From positions 51,423,667-51,487,666 of the forward strand of contig CM061067.1 in the NCBI GenBank assembly GCA_030762895.1: DNA of 64,000 nt, read 5' to 3'. Source of the stretch: Sophora flavescens (Eukaryota; Streptophyta; Magnoliopsida; Fabales; Fabaceae). Position 1 is the stretch's first letter. Every line of letters starts with the position of its first letter. Made by a program: the position numbers and the translations under genes. Below are positions 33,771 through 45,184 of this stretch, piece after piece. The notes below the pieces were generated by a model. The model ran no database searches. It was not told where the DNA came from and saw nothing but the letters and a program-made list of their open reading frames with translations.

Positions 33771-34650
33771 CATTATGCAGGGAAAGATATGCAAGGGGAG
33801 ACAAATGTTGCTCAAAACGCAACCAAAGAACTATGGCATAGGCGATTAGGCCACATTAGCGAGAAGGGTTTGGAGATCCTTGCAAAAGTTCATCTCCTAA
33901 AGATAAAAGGGCAGTCACTTGAATCCTGTGAAGACTGCCTAGCAGGCAAACAACACAGTATCTTTTAAAAGATTAGATGATGCAAGAAGAAGAAAGCAGA
34001 TTCTGGATCTTGTTCATTCAGATGTTTGCTCAACGTCTGAAAGGTCTGTTGGTGGTGCTCAATACTTTGTTACCTTCATTGATGATCACTCCAGGAAGGT
34101 GTGGGTGTATCCATTGAAGACGAAAGATCAAGTTCTTCAAGCTTTCAAGGAGTTCATGCTTCTGTAGAACGAGCATCTGGAAGAAAATTGAAATGCTTGA
34201 GAAGTGATAATGGTGGAGAATACATAGGTCCGTTTGAGACATACTGGAAAACTCATGGGATAAGGCATGAGAAAGTACCTCCCAAGACACTTCAAATGAA
34301 TGGAGTAGCTGAGAGGATGAACAGAACGATTGCAGAGAAAGTCAGAAGCATGCTTTCTCAAGTAAAAATTCAAAATCATTTTTGGGCAAAGCAGTGAAAA
34401 CTGCAGCTTTTCTGATAAATCTGTCTCCTTCAAGACCTTTAAATGGAGAGGTTCCAGATGAAGTATGGACTAGAAAGAAAGCCTCTTATGGTCACCTGAG
34501 AGTCTTTGGGTGTAGGGCATTTGTCCATATTCCTAACGATGAAAGAGCAAAGCTAGATGCAAAGACGAAGGAATGCATATTCCTTGGTTCACCAAGAGAT
34601 GAACTTGGCTTCAGATTATGGGATCCTGCAAAAAAAGATTATTCGAAGTA
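33771..34650 (+). pseudogene. Integrase of the outer Copia
   Basis: Pieces in several frames: KELWHRRLGHISEKGLEIL and CEDCLAGKQHSIF (zinc domain), LVHSDVCS-type core, then GRKLKCLRSDNGGEYIGPFE and MNGVAERMNRTIAEKVRSML, and SPSRPLNGEVPDEVWTRKKA with HLRVFGCRAFVHIPND (C-terminal domain). Frameshifts lie near 33968, 34166 and 34396. Confidence 0.85.
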
Positions 34651-35352
34651 GAGATGTGGTATTATTTGAAGATCAAACGATCCAAGATATCAAGCAATTC
34701 GAGAAGCCAAAGAAAAAAGTGATTTCTCATTCAAGTCTCATTCTGATAAACAATTCATGGGGAGAGATTCCTCCAAGGATCGATGAATCTGATCAGGAGG
34801 AGCAATCTGATTAGACAGAACAACCTGACCAGACAGAACAAAGTCAGAATCAGATGGAGGGACAACATATGATGGAGACTGATGAGGTAGTACAAGAACC
34901 TCAAGTGAGAGGATCAACAAGAGCCACACAACCATCAAGAAGATACTATTCAGATGAATATGTCAATCTCACTGATGAAGGAGAACCTCAAAGCTTCATG
35001 GAAGCCATCGAGACTAATGATAAGGAGAAATGTTTGCAAGCCATGGAAGAAGAAATGCAGTCCCTGAAAGAGAATCATACGTATGACCTGGTGAGATTAC
35101 CAGATGGATGAAAGGCATTGAAAAACAAATGGGTGTTCAAGCTCAAGACTGGAGAGAACAACCCCAGGTACAAAGCAAAAATTGTTGTAAAGGGGTGCAA
35201 CCAGAAGAAAGGCATAGATTTCGAAGAAATATTCTCACCGGTGGTGAAGATGACATCTATTACAGCAATTCTCGGTCTACCTGCAAAACTAGACTTGGAG
35301 ATTGAACAGGTCGATGTAAAAACAACATTCCTACATGGAAACCTAGAGGAAG
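34651..35352 (+). pseudogene. RT start of the outer Copia, abruptly truncated
   Basis: Linker with acidic and Q-rich sequence (DEVVQEPQVRGSTRATQPSR), SFMEAIETNDKEKCLQAMEE, then the RT opening KNKWVFKLKTGENNPRYKAK and FEEIFSPVVKMTSITAILGL. It reaches VDVKTTFLHGNLEEE at 35351 and then changes to unrelated sequence. The catalytic YVDD box and RNase H are missing from this copy. Confidence 0.85.
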
Positions 35353-35841
35353 AGACCTCCGCAATTTCATAATTTCCATGATTATTCTCTATTTTTCGGT
35401 TCATGTATCTTTATTGTGTTGCACGATTTCCGCGATCATAATTTATGGAATCTCTTGAAGAAATGATGGATTTCGAGTGATTCGTTTAATTCGTTGGCGA
35501 AATCTTTGATTAGTTTTTTTGGATTGAATAATGAATATCATTCATATGCACTATTCTCTGTTATGGCTTTAAACCCTTCATTGGAATCTAGGAAGAATGG
35601 ATATATCATGGTCATGAGAATATTAGGCTATGTTTGGGAGTTGAGTGAAGTTGCGATAGTGGGTTCAAAGAAAATGAATTTGAAAGGTGAGTAAAAAAAA
35701 GGGTAAAACGAAGCAGAAGAGAAGTTGACCTGCTTTAGTAACATTTTATTTGATAAATGTTATAAAAATATTTGATTATTGTTATTTATTAATATTTTAA
35801 TAAATGTTAATGGATAATTGTTACTAAATCCCCTAAATATA
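35353..35841. other. Unassigned 490-bp filler between RT break and LTR fragment
   Basis: The sequence has no clear coding frame longer than 65 codons and no homology I recognise. GGCTATGTTTGGGAGT (35628-35643) is similar to a motif common in plant MITEs. It replaces the 3' half of the outer Copia's pol, so it may be a filler, an insertion or a deletion joint. Confidence 0.4.
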
Positions 35842-35934
35842 ACACGCTAAAAATTGTCTGGTGTTATTACATTTATTTTTCGCTTTCGCTTAGTGCTTAT
35901 TTTGAGTTCACAGAGGAGGGAAATTATGCGGGCG
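35842..35934 (+). mobile_element. 3' LTR end fragment of the outer Copia
   Basis: ACGCTAAAAATTGTCTGGTG onward matches the 12411-12499 part of the 5' LTR (GGTGTTATTA, TTTCGCTTTCGCTTAGTGC, TTTTGAGTTCACA, GGGAAATTATGC). The match stops at 35930 where gypsy-like sequence begins, so this LTR is truncated at both ends. Confidence 0.75.
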
Positions 35935-36724
35935 TGACATCCTTCTACCCCGCATATTAATATAAACATTTACTTAAAAGAGGTAATTATAAAACATGCA
36001 TTTATTTTAAAAAAAAACTTGGATAAAAAGGTTTCACATCTCAACAAAAACAACGTGGAAATGACATAGTTTTATAACGGTAAAACATAAACAAGACAGA
36101 TAAAGAAAAACCCAACCCCTATCTCACATACAAAGCTGGTATAACGAAAATACGGATACATCACGGAAGCAAACTAAACAACTAACAACTATAACTCAGC
36201 ATTCTAACTAGAGTCGCGGCTCCTCAGAGTCACTCTTCTGCTAGCTGCTCACCGTCCTCTGCATAAGGAAATACATGCAACAGCAGAAACATGAAAACAG
36301 GGAGTAAGAAATCATGTAAACACGACGGCATGGGAATAGGGAATAAGATGAAAATACATCATAGCATGGCATAGCAATATAACAACATACAATATTTATA
36401 CATCATCATATAGTACCATAACAACATGTTAATCATCCAAGATATGCTATGCAGTACAATGCAACCCTACTCCACTACTCCATCAATGCATGTGGATCCA
36501 ACTAACTTAGGAAGTCAACTTTGGAGTTACATATCCGTATTGGCCAAAAAGTACCAACACTGGCAGTTCCCCAAACCATGGACGAACCCCTTGGATAGCC
36601 GATGTATCATAACTGGATACACCACCTCGGGCGCACATGGTTCACCAAACCATAGGTGAACCACCCGAGACTTGGGCCGGATCATCATAACTAGGACGAC
36701 CTCCCCAATGTTGAACATCCCCCT
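35935..36724 (-). mobile_element. Gypsy-type LTR fragment, reverse orientation
   Basis: Begins TGACATCCTTCTACCCCGC and contains motifs typical of plant gypsy LTRs read backwards: pairs of GGATCATCATAACTAGGACG and CATAACTGGATACACCACCT, and ACCAAACCATAGGTGAACC. It stops where TGTAACAGCC starts at 36725. The other half was not found downstream. Confidence 0.5.
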
Positions 36725-37739
36725 TGTAACAGCCTGATTTTAATTATGTTGTTCAACCGGTTAAAATATAATTAATTATATTTTAATCTGAGAGTTAAAA
36801 AGTGTTTTTGAATAAAACAAAATCATATTCATAGTCTACTTTATGGTAGAGGGTTACGGTAAAATTTTCGGTTGAAAATTCAGACGAAAACCGGTCTACG
36901 TTTTCACTGCCGGTACAAGTTTACTGTGCAGAAAACCTAATTTTGACCCGTGAACGATATAGTTAGCATTTTTATTATGTTTCCTTCAACTTTGGTTATT
37001 TTGAAAATTTTCGTTCAAAAATAAAATAAAATATTTTATTCGGGTGAAAACGTCGGAAGAATTACGATCGGAAATGCAACCAGGTACAAAATGGAGCAGA
37101 ATAGGAGACATAAAATGCATGAGGTGAGATGAGAGAGTGAGGTGACTCACTAGAGGTATGGCCTAAGCTACCTCCTAAAAAGTGGTCATGATGGACTTTT
37201 TGAAATAAATCATATTATATTCTAAAAACTTATTTTTCTCTTTCCTCTTCAACCAAAAAAGTCTTAAAGACAAAACTTGCTCTCCAAACTCATCCTCTCT
37301 CCAAAATTTCGTGCTCCCCTCACCCTCCTCTATATAATCATCACTCATCTTCATTCTCTCATTTTCCTCCTCCATCTTCATACTTCTTCAACTTCTTCCA
37401 TTTCTTCTTTTTTCAAACACTCAAAGCTTCCATTTTTATTAGTCTTTTCCACTTGAGTTCTTCATTAAAGTTATTCCTTATACTAAGGGTAATGCTCTCA
37501 TATGAATCTTTTTGCAAGTTTCATCTTTTATTTCTTAGTTTGCTTTATGTGTTCTTTATATGCTTTATACTTCTAAAATCTCTCTAAAATGGTAGAAAAC
37601 TCCTTTTGAGTTGAAACCACTTTCTATAGTCTTGTATTAACTTATATTTTCACATACTAAGAGGTTGTGTAAAACAAAAATCTCTACCTATATCTTCCAA
37701 TGAAGGCCGAATGCTTGCATTTGTGACCTATGAAGTTTT

Positions 37740-38560
37740 TTTTTTCAACTTTTGGAATATGATCATGTGTTTGAGTTTCTAACTATCCATTGATCTTAAA
37801 TCTAAAAATCTTGGAAGTTTTGAAAGCTTGTTCCTATGATGGCTGAAAATATGAATAAGTAAGCCTAGGATACTATGTTTCAACTTTCCAAGTATGATCA
37901 TGGATTTAGAACTCTTAATTCCTTGTGATTTTAAACCTCAGAGTTATTGTTAAACAAAGAATATTTTCCTCATCATCCTATGATGGCCGAAACTTAGTGT
38001 TTAGGTGCTAGGATGTTTGAGTTTTTATTTTTCCAAAATGATCATGGACTTAAGCTTCACAAGATATTTGGATGCTAAGTCTAAGAGATTGGAAAGTTTA
38101 AGGATTTCTAACTTGTTTATTCTATGTTATTAAAGCTAGGATGTATTACTTTCATTTTTCCAAGATGATCATGGACTTGAGCTCCATAATATATTTGGAT
38201 GCTAAGTCTAAGAGATTGGAATGTTTAAGTTTCCATTGTTTTCCAAAATGATCATGGACTTGAGCTCCATAAGATATTTGGATGCTAAGTCTAAGAGATT
38301 GGAAAGTTTAAAGATTTATAACCTATAAATCCTATGAAGGACGAACCTAGAAGGTTATGGACCTAGGATACTTTGTTCTTATTTTTCCAAAATGATCATG
38401 GTTTTGAGATCCTTAATACATATGGATGCTAAACCTAAGAGATTGGAAAGTTTAGTGAATGCTAGCCTATTTTACTAGCCTTGGCCAAATACCCTAAGTT
38501 TATAACTTAGTGGGATTTTAATTCAATTTTGTTAAGTGATCATTGTTTATGAACTCCTAA
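37740..38560 (+). repeat. Degenerate tandem repeats with ATGATCATGGACTT core
   Basis: About seven copies of a 70-145 bp unit start with TTTTCCAAAATGATCATGG (near 37750, 37887, 38031, 38157, 38240, 38385 and a weaker one at 38535). The core GGATGCTAAGTCTAAGAGAT follows in most. Spacing is irregular. Confidence 0.8.
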
Positions 38561-39366
38561 CACTTAAGGATCATAAATCCATGAGTTGTATAATTTTCGG
38601 GAATCTCTAACCCTAAGAACTAGTCTTGGCCGAACCTATACCTTGTGGTTTAGTGTTCTTGTTTGATTTTAACTTGTGATTTTGTGTTCATAACCTTAGA
38701 CTTCCATCGCGGAGGAAACGAGGACATTCGTGGTATACCTCTTCGAGCATCTAATCTCCTTACCTTCACAGAAGGTGAAGTTAGTACTTTGTGGTGTGAC
38801 AACGAGGAGCTTCAAGTTCGGGAGTCCCGTGATAACCCAGGTGGCGGAAAGAACCAACCTATCGTCGAAATGGATAAGTAATAGATTATATAATAATTGT
38901 GTAGGGCGACCTAAACCCTACTAGTAGTCGAGTAATTGACAAGGCCAAAATCACATTGGAAACCTTTTCTGAAAAACCAATGGCGATTCGGGGATTGTAG
39001 GTTTATCGATATTAGTTTAATTTTATATTCTTGATGGTTGATTTTAGCTTATTACCTTTATTGAATTGATTTTTGTGATATGTTGGTGATATTGGAATAT
39101 TTTGATTGATATTGTGTTATGCATGATCTGCCTGGTTTTTATTATTATGCTTAGTGGATTTTAAGCAAAGATATATATGTTGTCTACGAGATGATTGTTT
39201 TGGGTGTGAGGATAATAATGATTTAGAAGTGCCTAACTTAGATGATGTAAGTTAAAGAGGTGTTATGGCATAGAATATGTGTCAAGTTCTAATGGAAGGT
39301 TAAGGCACTAGGATATTGTTAAATCGGGTTAGTGGGATTCAAGTATAGGTGTTGTTGTCCATGACC

Positions 39367-39624
39367 GTGTATTGGTAATATAATACACAAGGACAAAAGT
39401 GTATTGGTAATATAATACACCAAGACAAAAGTGTATTGGTAATATAATATGCAAGGACATCTGTGTATTGGTAATATAATACACAGTGTATTGGTAATAT
39501 AATATACGTAAAACACTTATGTGTATTGGTAATATAATACACCGTGTATTGGTAATATAATACACGTAAAATATTTCTGTGTATTGGTAATATAATACCC
39601 CATGTATTGGTAATATAATACACG
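39367..39624 (+). repeat. Nine palindromic units GTGTATT..AATACAC
   Basis: Nine copies of a 22-bp imperfect palindrome with arms GTGTATT and AATACAC around GGTAATAT lie at about 39367, 39399, 39431, 39463, 39486, 39521, 39544, 39580 and 39602. They are spaced by 23-36 bp. Each could form a small hairpin. They lie within the LTR-like sequence. Confidence 0.88.
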
Positions 39625-40250
39625 TAAAATCAAGAGTTCTCGCGAGACCACTTCCACCTTGACGGGAATGGGGGTGGAACACCTTCACGGGAATGGAGGT
39701 GTGCACTAGGTGGAACATCCTAATGGGAATGAGGGTGTGCCCCGATGCAAATGAGGGATGGTGACAGGAGTGGTAGTGGCCACGATAACGTAAAGACATG
39801 GTGACATGATTAGAGAGGTTACACTAAAATAATGTGTTAGATTGCCTGAGAGTAAGGGTAGATGATGATATATATTAACCCGAGGATGATTCGTTAGTTA
39901 TGTGTGTTGATTGTCTATGACAATTATTGTATAATTTACTATGACTCTTTTCCGCTTTTTGATGATAGAACTGTTTCTTATCCCCTGTATATTTCTGTAT
40001 GTTGTATTTTATCTCCTTGTGGAATCGTACGAGAAGACCTTGTGGATGAGCATAACCAGGAGGAGTTGGATGGAACTCCCTACGAACCGGAGGTTGGAGG
40101 ACGAGCTGTGACCCATGGTGATTAGGGTCTAGTTAGTTATGGCTAGTGCGTCTCGTAAGGCGTATTCTTTTAATATGTTTTCCGATGTTTAACACTTTGT
40201 CTAAGTATATGCCTGTGAGGGATCCTACTGATAGGATATCCTCAACAGTG

Positions 40251-42489
40251 TTTTGTAATATGCATAATATACTTATATTGTGATATGTCATTCTATATGA
40301 AGTTGTATACTTTATAAGTTAAGTTTTTAATTTTTATCTTACTGATTAGATCATTCCAATATTTAATTATTCTCATTTATCTTTCCAGGTAGGATTTTTA
40401 TTTTCTTCATGGGCTTTACTAGAATATCAAAATTACATTCTCACGTTTAACAAAGCTACCAAGCAACTTCTATAGAATCTTAGTATTAGGAAACTTCAGT
40501 TAAGTAGTCTCTTTGCTCTCGTACTTGGTAATTAGTCATTATGAAGAAGAGATTGCATATTATGTGACTCTTCAAAGAAGAAACTGGGATGAGGCAAAAA
40601 AACCAAATTATGGGATGATAGACCATTAGAGATGGAATTTCGTTCTCTCACTGCTCTTTAACCTCTATTACTACATAGACAACTAGAGATAGAATATTAT
40701 CAATGTAGATAAAAGGCCAAATAAGTATAAATTAAGTTCCAAGACATGTATGCATAAGAGAGAACTAAACTGAAAATTTCATGTGAAAATGACGCAGAAG
40801 ATACCCAAATTGTAGTGTAAAGTGAATAAGTGCAACAGGTAAAGATACTGAAAATAATGTTGATGCTGTAACTGCACCCTATAAATGTTTTAAATAAATT
40901 GGACAAAGAGAAGCTGAAATAGGGCACATGGTCACCAAATTAAGCTACACACAATCAAGGAGAGATATGAAACCAAAATAAGAGTAGTTGAACAAAATTA
41001 TAATTGAAGCCTACAATAATTCCTAAGTAAGAAATAAATTCGTTATGCAATTCAAACATATATTTAGGATAAATATATGAGATTACATTTAAGTAAATCA
41101 GCAAGATGTATGCTCATTAATTGCAACATGAATGTGAAAAGTCAAATAAAGCTAAATTTCACAGCATGGAGGAACAAATCTAGAATCATACTGATAAACA
41201 GAAATCATATAGCTTCTATGTCTAAATTTCGCTACATGAAAATGCACAGACGAGATGAACTACCCCTCTTATAGTATACAATATTAAGCAAGTAGTATGC
41301 AATATCAGACACTAATCACAATATCAAGCAATACTGAAGGAGAATGCCAATGATCCCTAGAAAGAAGTAGCACTTCGAAAACACCAGACAACGCTGCATC
41401 CAAGGCTCCTCGTTCGAACAATGGTGAACGGCTACCACATCCGTGAGAGGTGGAACAAGTAGATCATTCAGAAGGATAATGAGGAAAATAAGGTACAAAT
41501 TCAATAGCTATTAAGAAGGACGGTATTCTTCTACTTTTGTTAACATGAAATTTTTTATAAGTTTGTTCATATACGAGATGAATAATTCTAGATCTTATAA
41601 CTAATATTTGATACCAAATTCTGGATTTATCTCTGTCTACTTTGAATGCTTGTTCATATATATTCTTGCTTCTTGTTGTGATTATTTTACCAAATAACAT
41701 ATGTAAAATTGCATGCCTATTTCTTTAACATAGATTTATATTTTTGAATTGAGATTTTGGTCTTCAATGAAAAAATATTTGATTTGAGATAAAGTTACAA
41801 ATTTATTTGATTTGAAAAATTAATTTATATGATATTCACTGCATATTATATTTGACTTTGGTACTTGTAATGATGTGGTATTTCATACCAAATACTTCCT
41901 TGTATCTTATTTTATCAACATGATGTTTTCTGCACCTATACTTCCATAACTAATTTGTTAAGAATATATATAATTTGACAATTAAGCATTTATGATAGTG
42001 GTTGCTCATGAGTTGTCCTTTTAAAGAATTACTCAATGATGCCAATACGAATAGTGCTTGGTTGATTATCCTTAATGGATTGCTTGTTTGAAAAACAGAG
42101 TAAAATGTTTTGAATTCTCTTGAAAGATTTTAGAGAGCAACTAGTTTTCAAAAGAAAATTATGGAGATGCTTGATCAAATGTGATTGTGGTTATGGTTAT
42201 TACCTTGCTCATTAGAAAAACGTTTTATGGCTAAATGTGTATGGACATCATGAGAACATGATTATTTTAAAAAATAAATTATCATGACAATTATTGTCGT
42301 TTATATGTGAACTCGATGTTGTTTGATTTAGGATTTTATTCTTGAATATGCGTATATGGCACTTAATTGTGATTTTTTTTATCGTGAACCCCAATATATA
42401 GTACTTGCCTTTTTTTTTACTCAAATACTTGGCTGAAGTATACATATAATTGTATACTTGATGAATAAATTGAGAAATGCAATAATGAA
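40251..42489. other. Intergenic AT-rich stretch
   Basis: No gene, element ends or repeats were recognised. Short frames occur on both strands (for example minus 41464-41700) but lack any family signature. A run of T and A homopolymers and a possible LTR remnant at 40500-40700 are not assignable. Confidence 0.35.
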
Positions 42490-42578
42490 AAAAAAATCAA
42501 GGTAAACCTAGGGTTTCTCTTCTCTGTGAGAGTCTGGTGGCCTTTTTTGCGGTGTCCTTGGGCTTTGTTTCTTGGTGA

Positions 42579-43516
42579 ATGGAAGGCATGGAAGTAAGGA
42601 TGGAGGATTTACTAGTGGATGATGAAGATGATAATCTGGTTTTTAACGCTGATAGGGTGCAGGAGGGTGATGCAGATTTGCGGCAGTGTCTAATAAGAAG
42701 ATTTCTCACTGATAGGAGTATTCGGGTCAATGCTATGAAGGATCGAATGGCTAAGGTATGGAGACCAGCGAAGACCGTGATGATCAAGGATGTGGAGGGA
42801 TGGAGGGAGGTACCTTTACGTTCCAATTCTACCATAAGTTGGACATGAAAAGCGTGCTTGAAGGAGGACCATGGTCTTTTGATAATTATATGTTATGCCT
42901 TGGTCAATTTCAGCCTGGAGATATTCTTGATCAAGTGCCATTGTTCCATATCCCCATGTGGGTTCAAGTCCATGACCTACCAGTGGGTTTTATGACAACA
43001 GTGGTGGGCAAAGCTCTGGGAAACTTTATTGGCGAGTTCTTCGAATATGACAAGAACAACAACACAAGTATTTGGAGAGCCTACATGAGAATTAAAGTGA
43101 ATATTGATACGTGGGTACCTCTGAAAAAATAGAAAAAAGTGAGAAACCAGGAGGTGAAAGAAGGGTTGTCCACTTTAAGTATGAAAAGTTAGGAGTCTTT
43201 TGCTTTATGTGTGGTATCATAGGCCACACCGAGAGATACTGTGAAAAACTGCTTCAAATGGAGGAAGACGATGGCGTTCGTGGTTAGGGCAGAAATACGG
43301 GCAGAGCCAAGGCGTGTGGGTGGTAACGGCGGTAATAGGTGGTTGAGGGATGAAGGAAGAAGTCAACAAGGTAGGGATTCTGAAAATTCAGATTATGCAA
43401 ATCTCGGTTCTTCAGCTAATGGTAGCAACAATCAAGTATGTGAGGGGATTGGAGGATCTGCGGCTATTAATGAGGCCATGAGAGATTTGGGGAAAGCGTT
43501 AATAATTGGGACAGAC
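42579..43516 (+). pseudogene. LINE ORF1, N-terminal part (DUF4283, zinc knuckle)
   Basis: ORF1 proteins bind LINE RNA. The ATG at 42579 gives MEGMEVRMEDLLVDDEDDNL, then a shift near 42758 moves the frame to FQFYHKLDMKSVLEGGPWSF and VPLFHIPMWVQVHDLPVGFM, the DUF4283 signature. A stop at 43130 precedes a zinc knuckle CFMCGIIGHTERYC (43201-43242) in another frame. A basic Gly/Arg/Asn tail runs to TGA at 43517, where the solo LTR starts. Confidence 0.85.
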
Positions 43517-44887
43517 TGAAGTTGACACAGGAAAACACAAGAATGGGGGTTGAATTGTGTTTGTTAATAATTTTCAAAAACAACCTTTAAAACTATTTTT
43601 GCACACAAGAAGATTAAATCAGAAGCAAGCACAGAGAAATAGATCTTTTAAAAAGAAAGCTTGAACAAAAGCAATATCAAAACCCCTCAGTTAGTAAGAA
43701 ACAAATAAAATTGCAAGAGTTTAGGAATAAAATATTCACACAAGATGTTTTATCCTGGTTCACTCTCTTCCAACCAAGAGCTACATCCAGTCCCTTCTAC
43801 TTGAAGGTTTTTCTCCACTATTTTCCAAAATAGATTACAACCAAGTATTCGGCACCTTTCCAGGCTTACAAGTATTTCTTTCTTACCAAGTCTCTTCAGG
43901 CTATAACTCTAACAAAGAAATTTAATGTTTGATCTTCTTAACTCACTATGTGTGAGGATATGAAAGTTTAAGATCTGATGAATATTTTCACAATATTCAA
44001 ACTAAAGAATACAGACTCTTGCTCTTAAAGAAATATGAGAATGAGTGATGAGTGAATATTGAATGGCAAAAGTCGTTCTTCAGAACTTGAGGTCTTCTAT
44101 TTAGAGTGACCTTCTTCTTCACTTGTATTTCAACGGTTATTTTGAATAATCTTGTTTAGAGATAGCATTTAATGCATGATATCCGTTGTGACTGATAGCT
44201 TGATTGTGACAAGCTGAATAATACTCTTGGTTATCGAGGTAGCATGAAATTGGAGGCTCACTGCTTTTAGAATTGCAGCTTGAGAACTTGTTGTTCCTCC
44301 TTTGTGTACAATCCAGCTTTTTCCAACCATAAAGATGTCATCGTATAGATCGTTTTGCAATATCTCATGGTATGATTCTGCTTTTTGCATTTCTTGATGG
44401 TACTATGTTTCTTTTACAAGGTAAAACATTAAAGCAGATAAAACAAATGTGAAGAACAAAAATTCTATTGAAATAAATATCAATCATTTGAAATAAATTC
44501 AAGAGATTTGGATTGCATTTATTCATTCAAAGATGGAGCTCGTTTAAGTTCATTCAAATCTACCAATTTTTTTGTCTGCTGACGTGGCAGTTAGAGCTTG
44601 TCTACTATCAAGTCTTTGGACTTGCTGAATCTAAGAGGTTACTTTGATTTCTGTCTAGTAAGCATTTAGAGCCTCGTCTACTTAAGAAAACCAGTCTACT
44701 CAAATAAGTAAATAATTAAGTTTTACCAAAACATTGAGCAGTCCGTCTACAAGGGTGGATGCATATTTTTCAATGAAAACTTATCCCAAGTTTCTATTAC
44801 GTATAAATAAATATTCCTGTATAATTGAAAGCACATGTTAGATCTCAACTAACACTTTGCCAAGCAAATTTAATCCTTTTGTTAACA
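43517..44887 (-). mobile_element. Solo LTR of a SIRE-like element in LINE ORF1
   Basis: The left end TGAAGTTGACACAGGAAAAC matches the SIRE LTR end in reverse, including a run TTGAATTGTG where the SIRE has CACAATTCAA. A GGTTCACTCTCTTCCAACC stretch matches the SIRE leader in reverse, and the likely right end TTAACA (44882-44887) matches its TGTTAA start. No internal part. No target duplication was confirmed, so the exact ends are estimates. The segment at 44595-44630 has a SIRE LTR motif in the opposite sense to the rest. Confidence 0.7.
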
Positions 44888-45184
44888 TCAAAATGTAGAG
44901 ATTATTTAGTCCAAAACCACTTTGGTTCCAACACGGATTTGGCGGCTAGTGCAGCTAGTGGGGGACCAAATTTGTTAACTTCGGGACCCAATATTAATTG
45001 CACAGATATGATTATTGATGACCCGCAAAGCAACAAAAAAAGGAGACGCGCACAGCTTTTGGTCAATTCTCATGCAAATGTCTTGAACGAGAACAGTAAC
45101 CAGTTTGAAGCGTTGTCTGTGAATAAAGATAATGGGCATTTTTTATCGGCAGGCTCTGGTTCCCAGGCCTGCCAGAAGCCATGA
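44888..45184 (+). pseudogene. LINE ORF1, C-terminal tail
   Basis: After the solo LTR an open frame gives SNTDLAASAASGGPNLLTSG and a basic KKRRRAQL segment, as in the variable ends of plant LINE ORF1s. It ends at TGA 45182-45184, which overlaps the ATG of ORF2 at 45181-45183. Confidence 0.75.

Larger units (their letters stand above)
12115..35934 (+). mobile_element. Outer Tork-like Copia element, split by a nested SIRE element
   Basis: The 5' LTR ends at 12514 and is followed by a Met-tRNA primer site. Gag begins at 12853 and is cut at 13308. The SIRE element fills 13309-32999, and the gag frame resumes at 33000-33005 after a TTCTA duplication. Zinc-finger remnant, protease, integrase and the beginning of RT follow to 35351, all with stops and shifts. 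RT breaks off abruptly at about 35352. A fragment of LTR end (35842-35934) matches 12411-12499. The left LTR border was not fixed: TATAAATAG at 12123-12131 is its likely TATA box, so the LTR start lies before that. Confidence 0.82.
36725..40250 (+). mobile_element. Long gypsy-type LTR or its remains
   Basis: Begins TGTAACAGCCTGATTTTAAT, a start common to plant Ty3/gypsy LTRs. A likely TATA box CTATATAATCATC is at 37330-37342, followed by a CT-rich leader. Two repeat arrays lie inside (37740-38560 and 39367-39624). The right end was not recognised and no target duplication was found, so the end coordinate is approximate. No gag or pol is present, so a solo LTR is the best guess. Confidence 0.45.

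Noticed and set aside
39319..39799. Minus-strand frames of 65-156 codons rich in YYITNT and ILPIH
   Set aside because: They only translate the palindromic repeat array in two frames.
41464..41700. Possible minus-strand gene of 78 codons
   Set aside because: Composition like random AT-rich sequence and no motif.
42497..42835. Minus-strand frame opposite LINE ORF1
   Set aside because: The sense frame has DUF4283 motifs, so this is a shadow.
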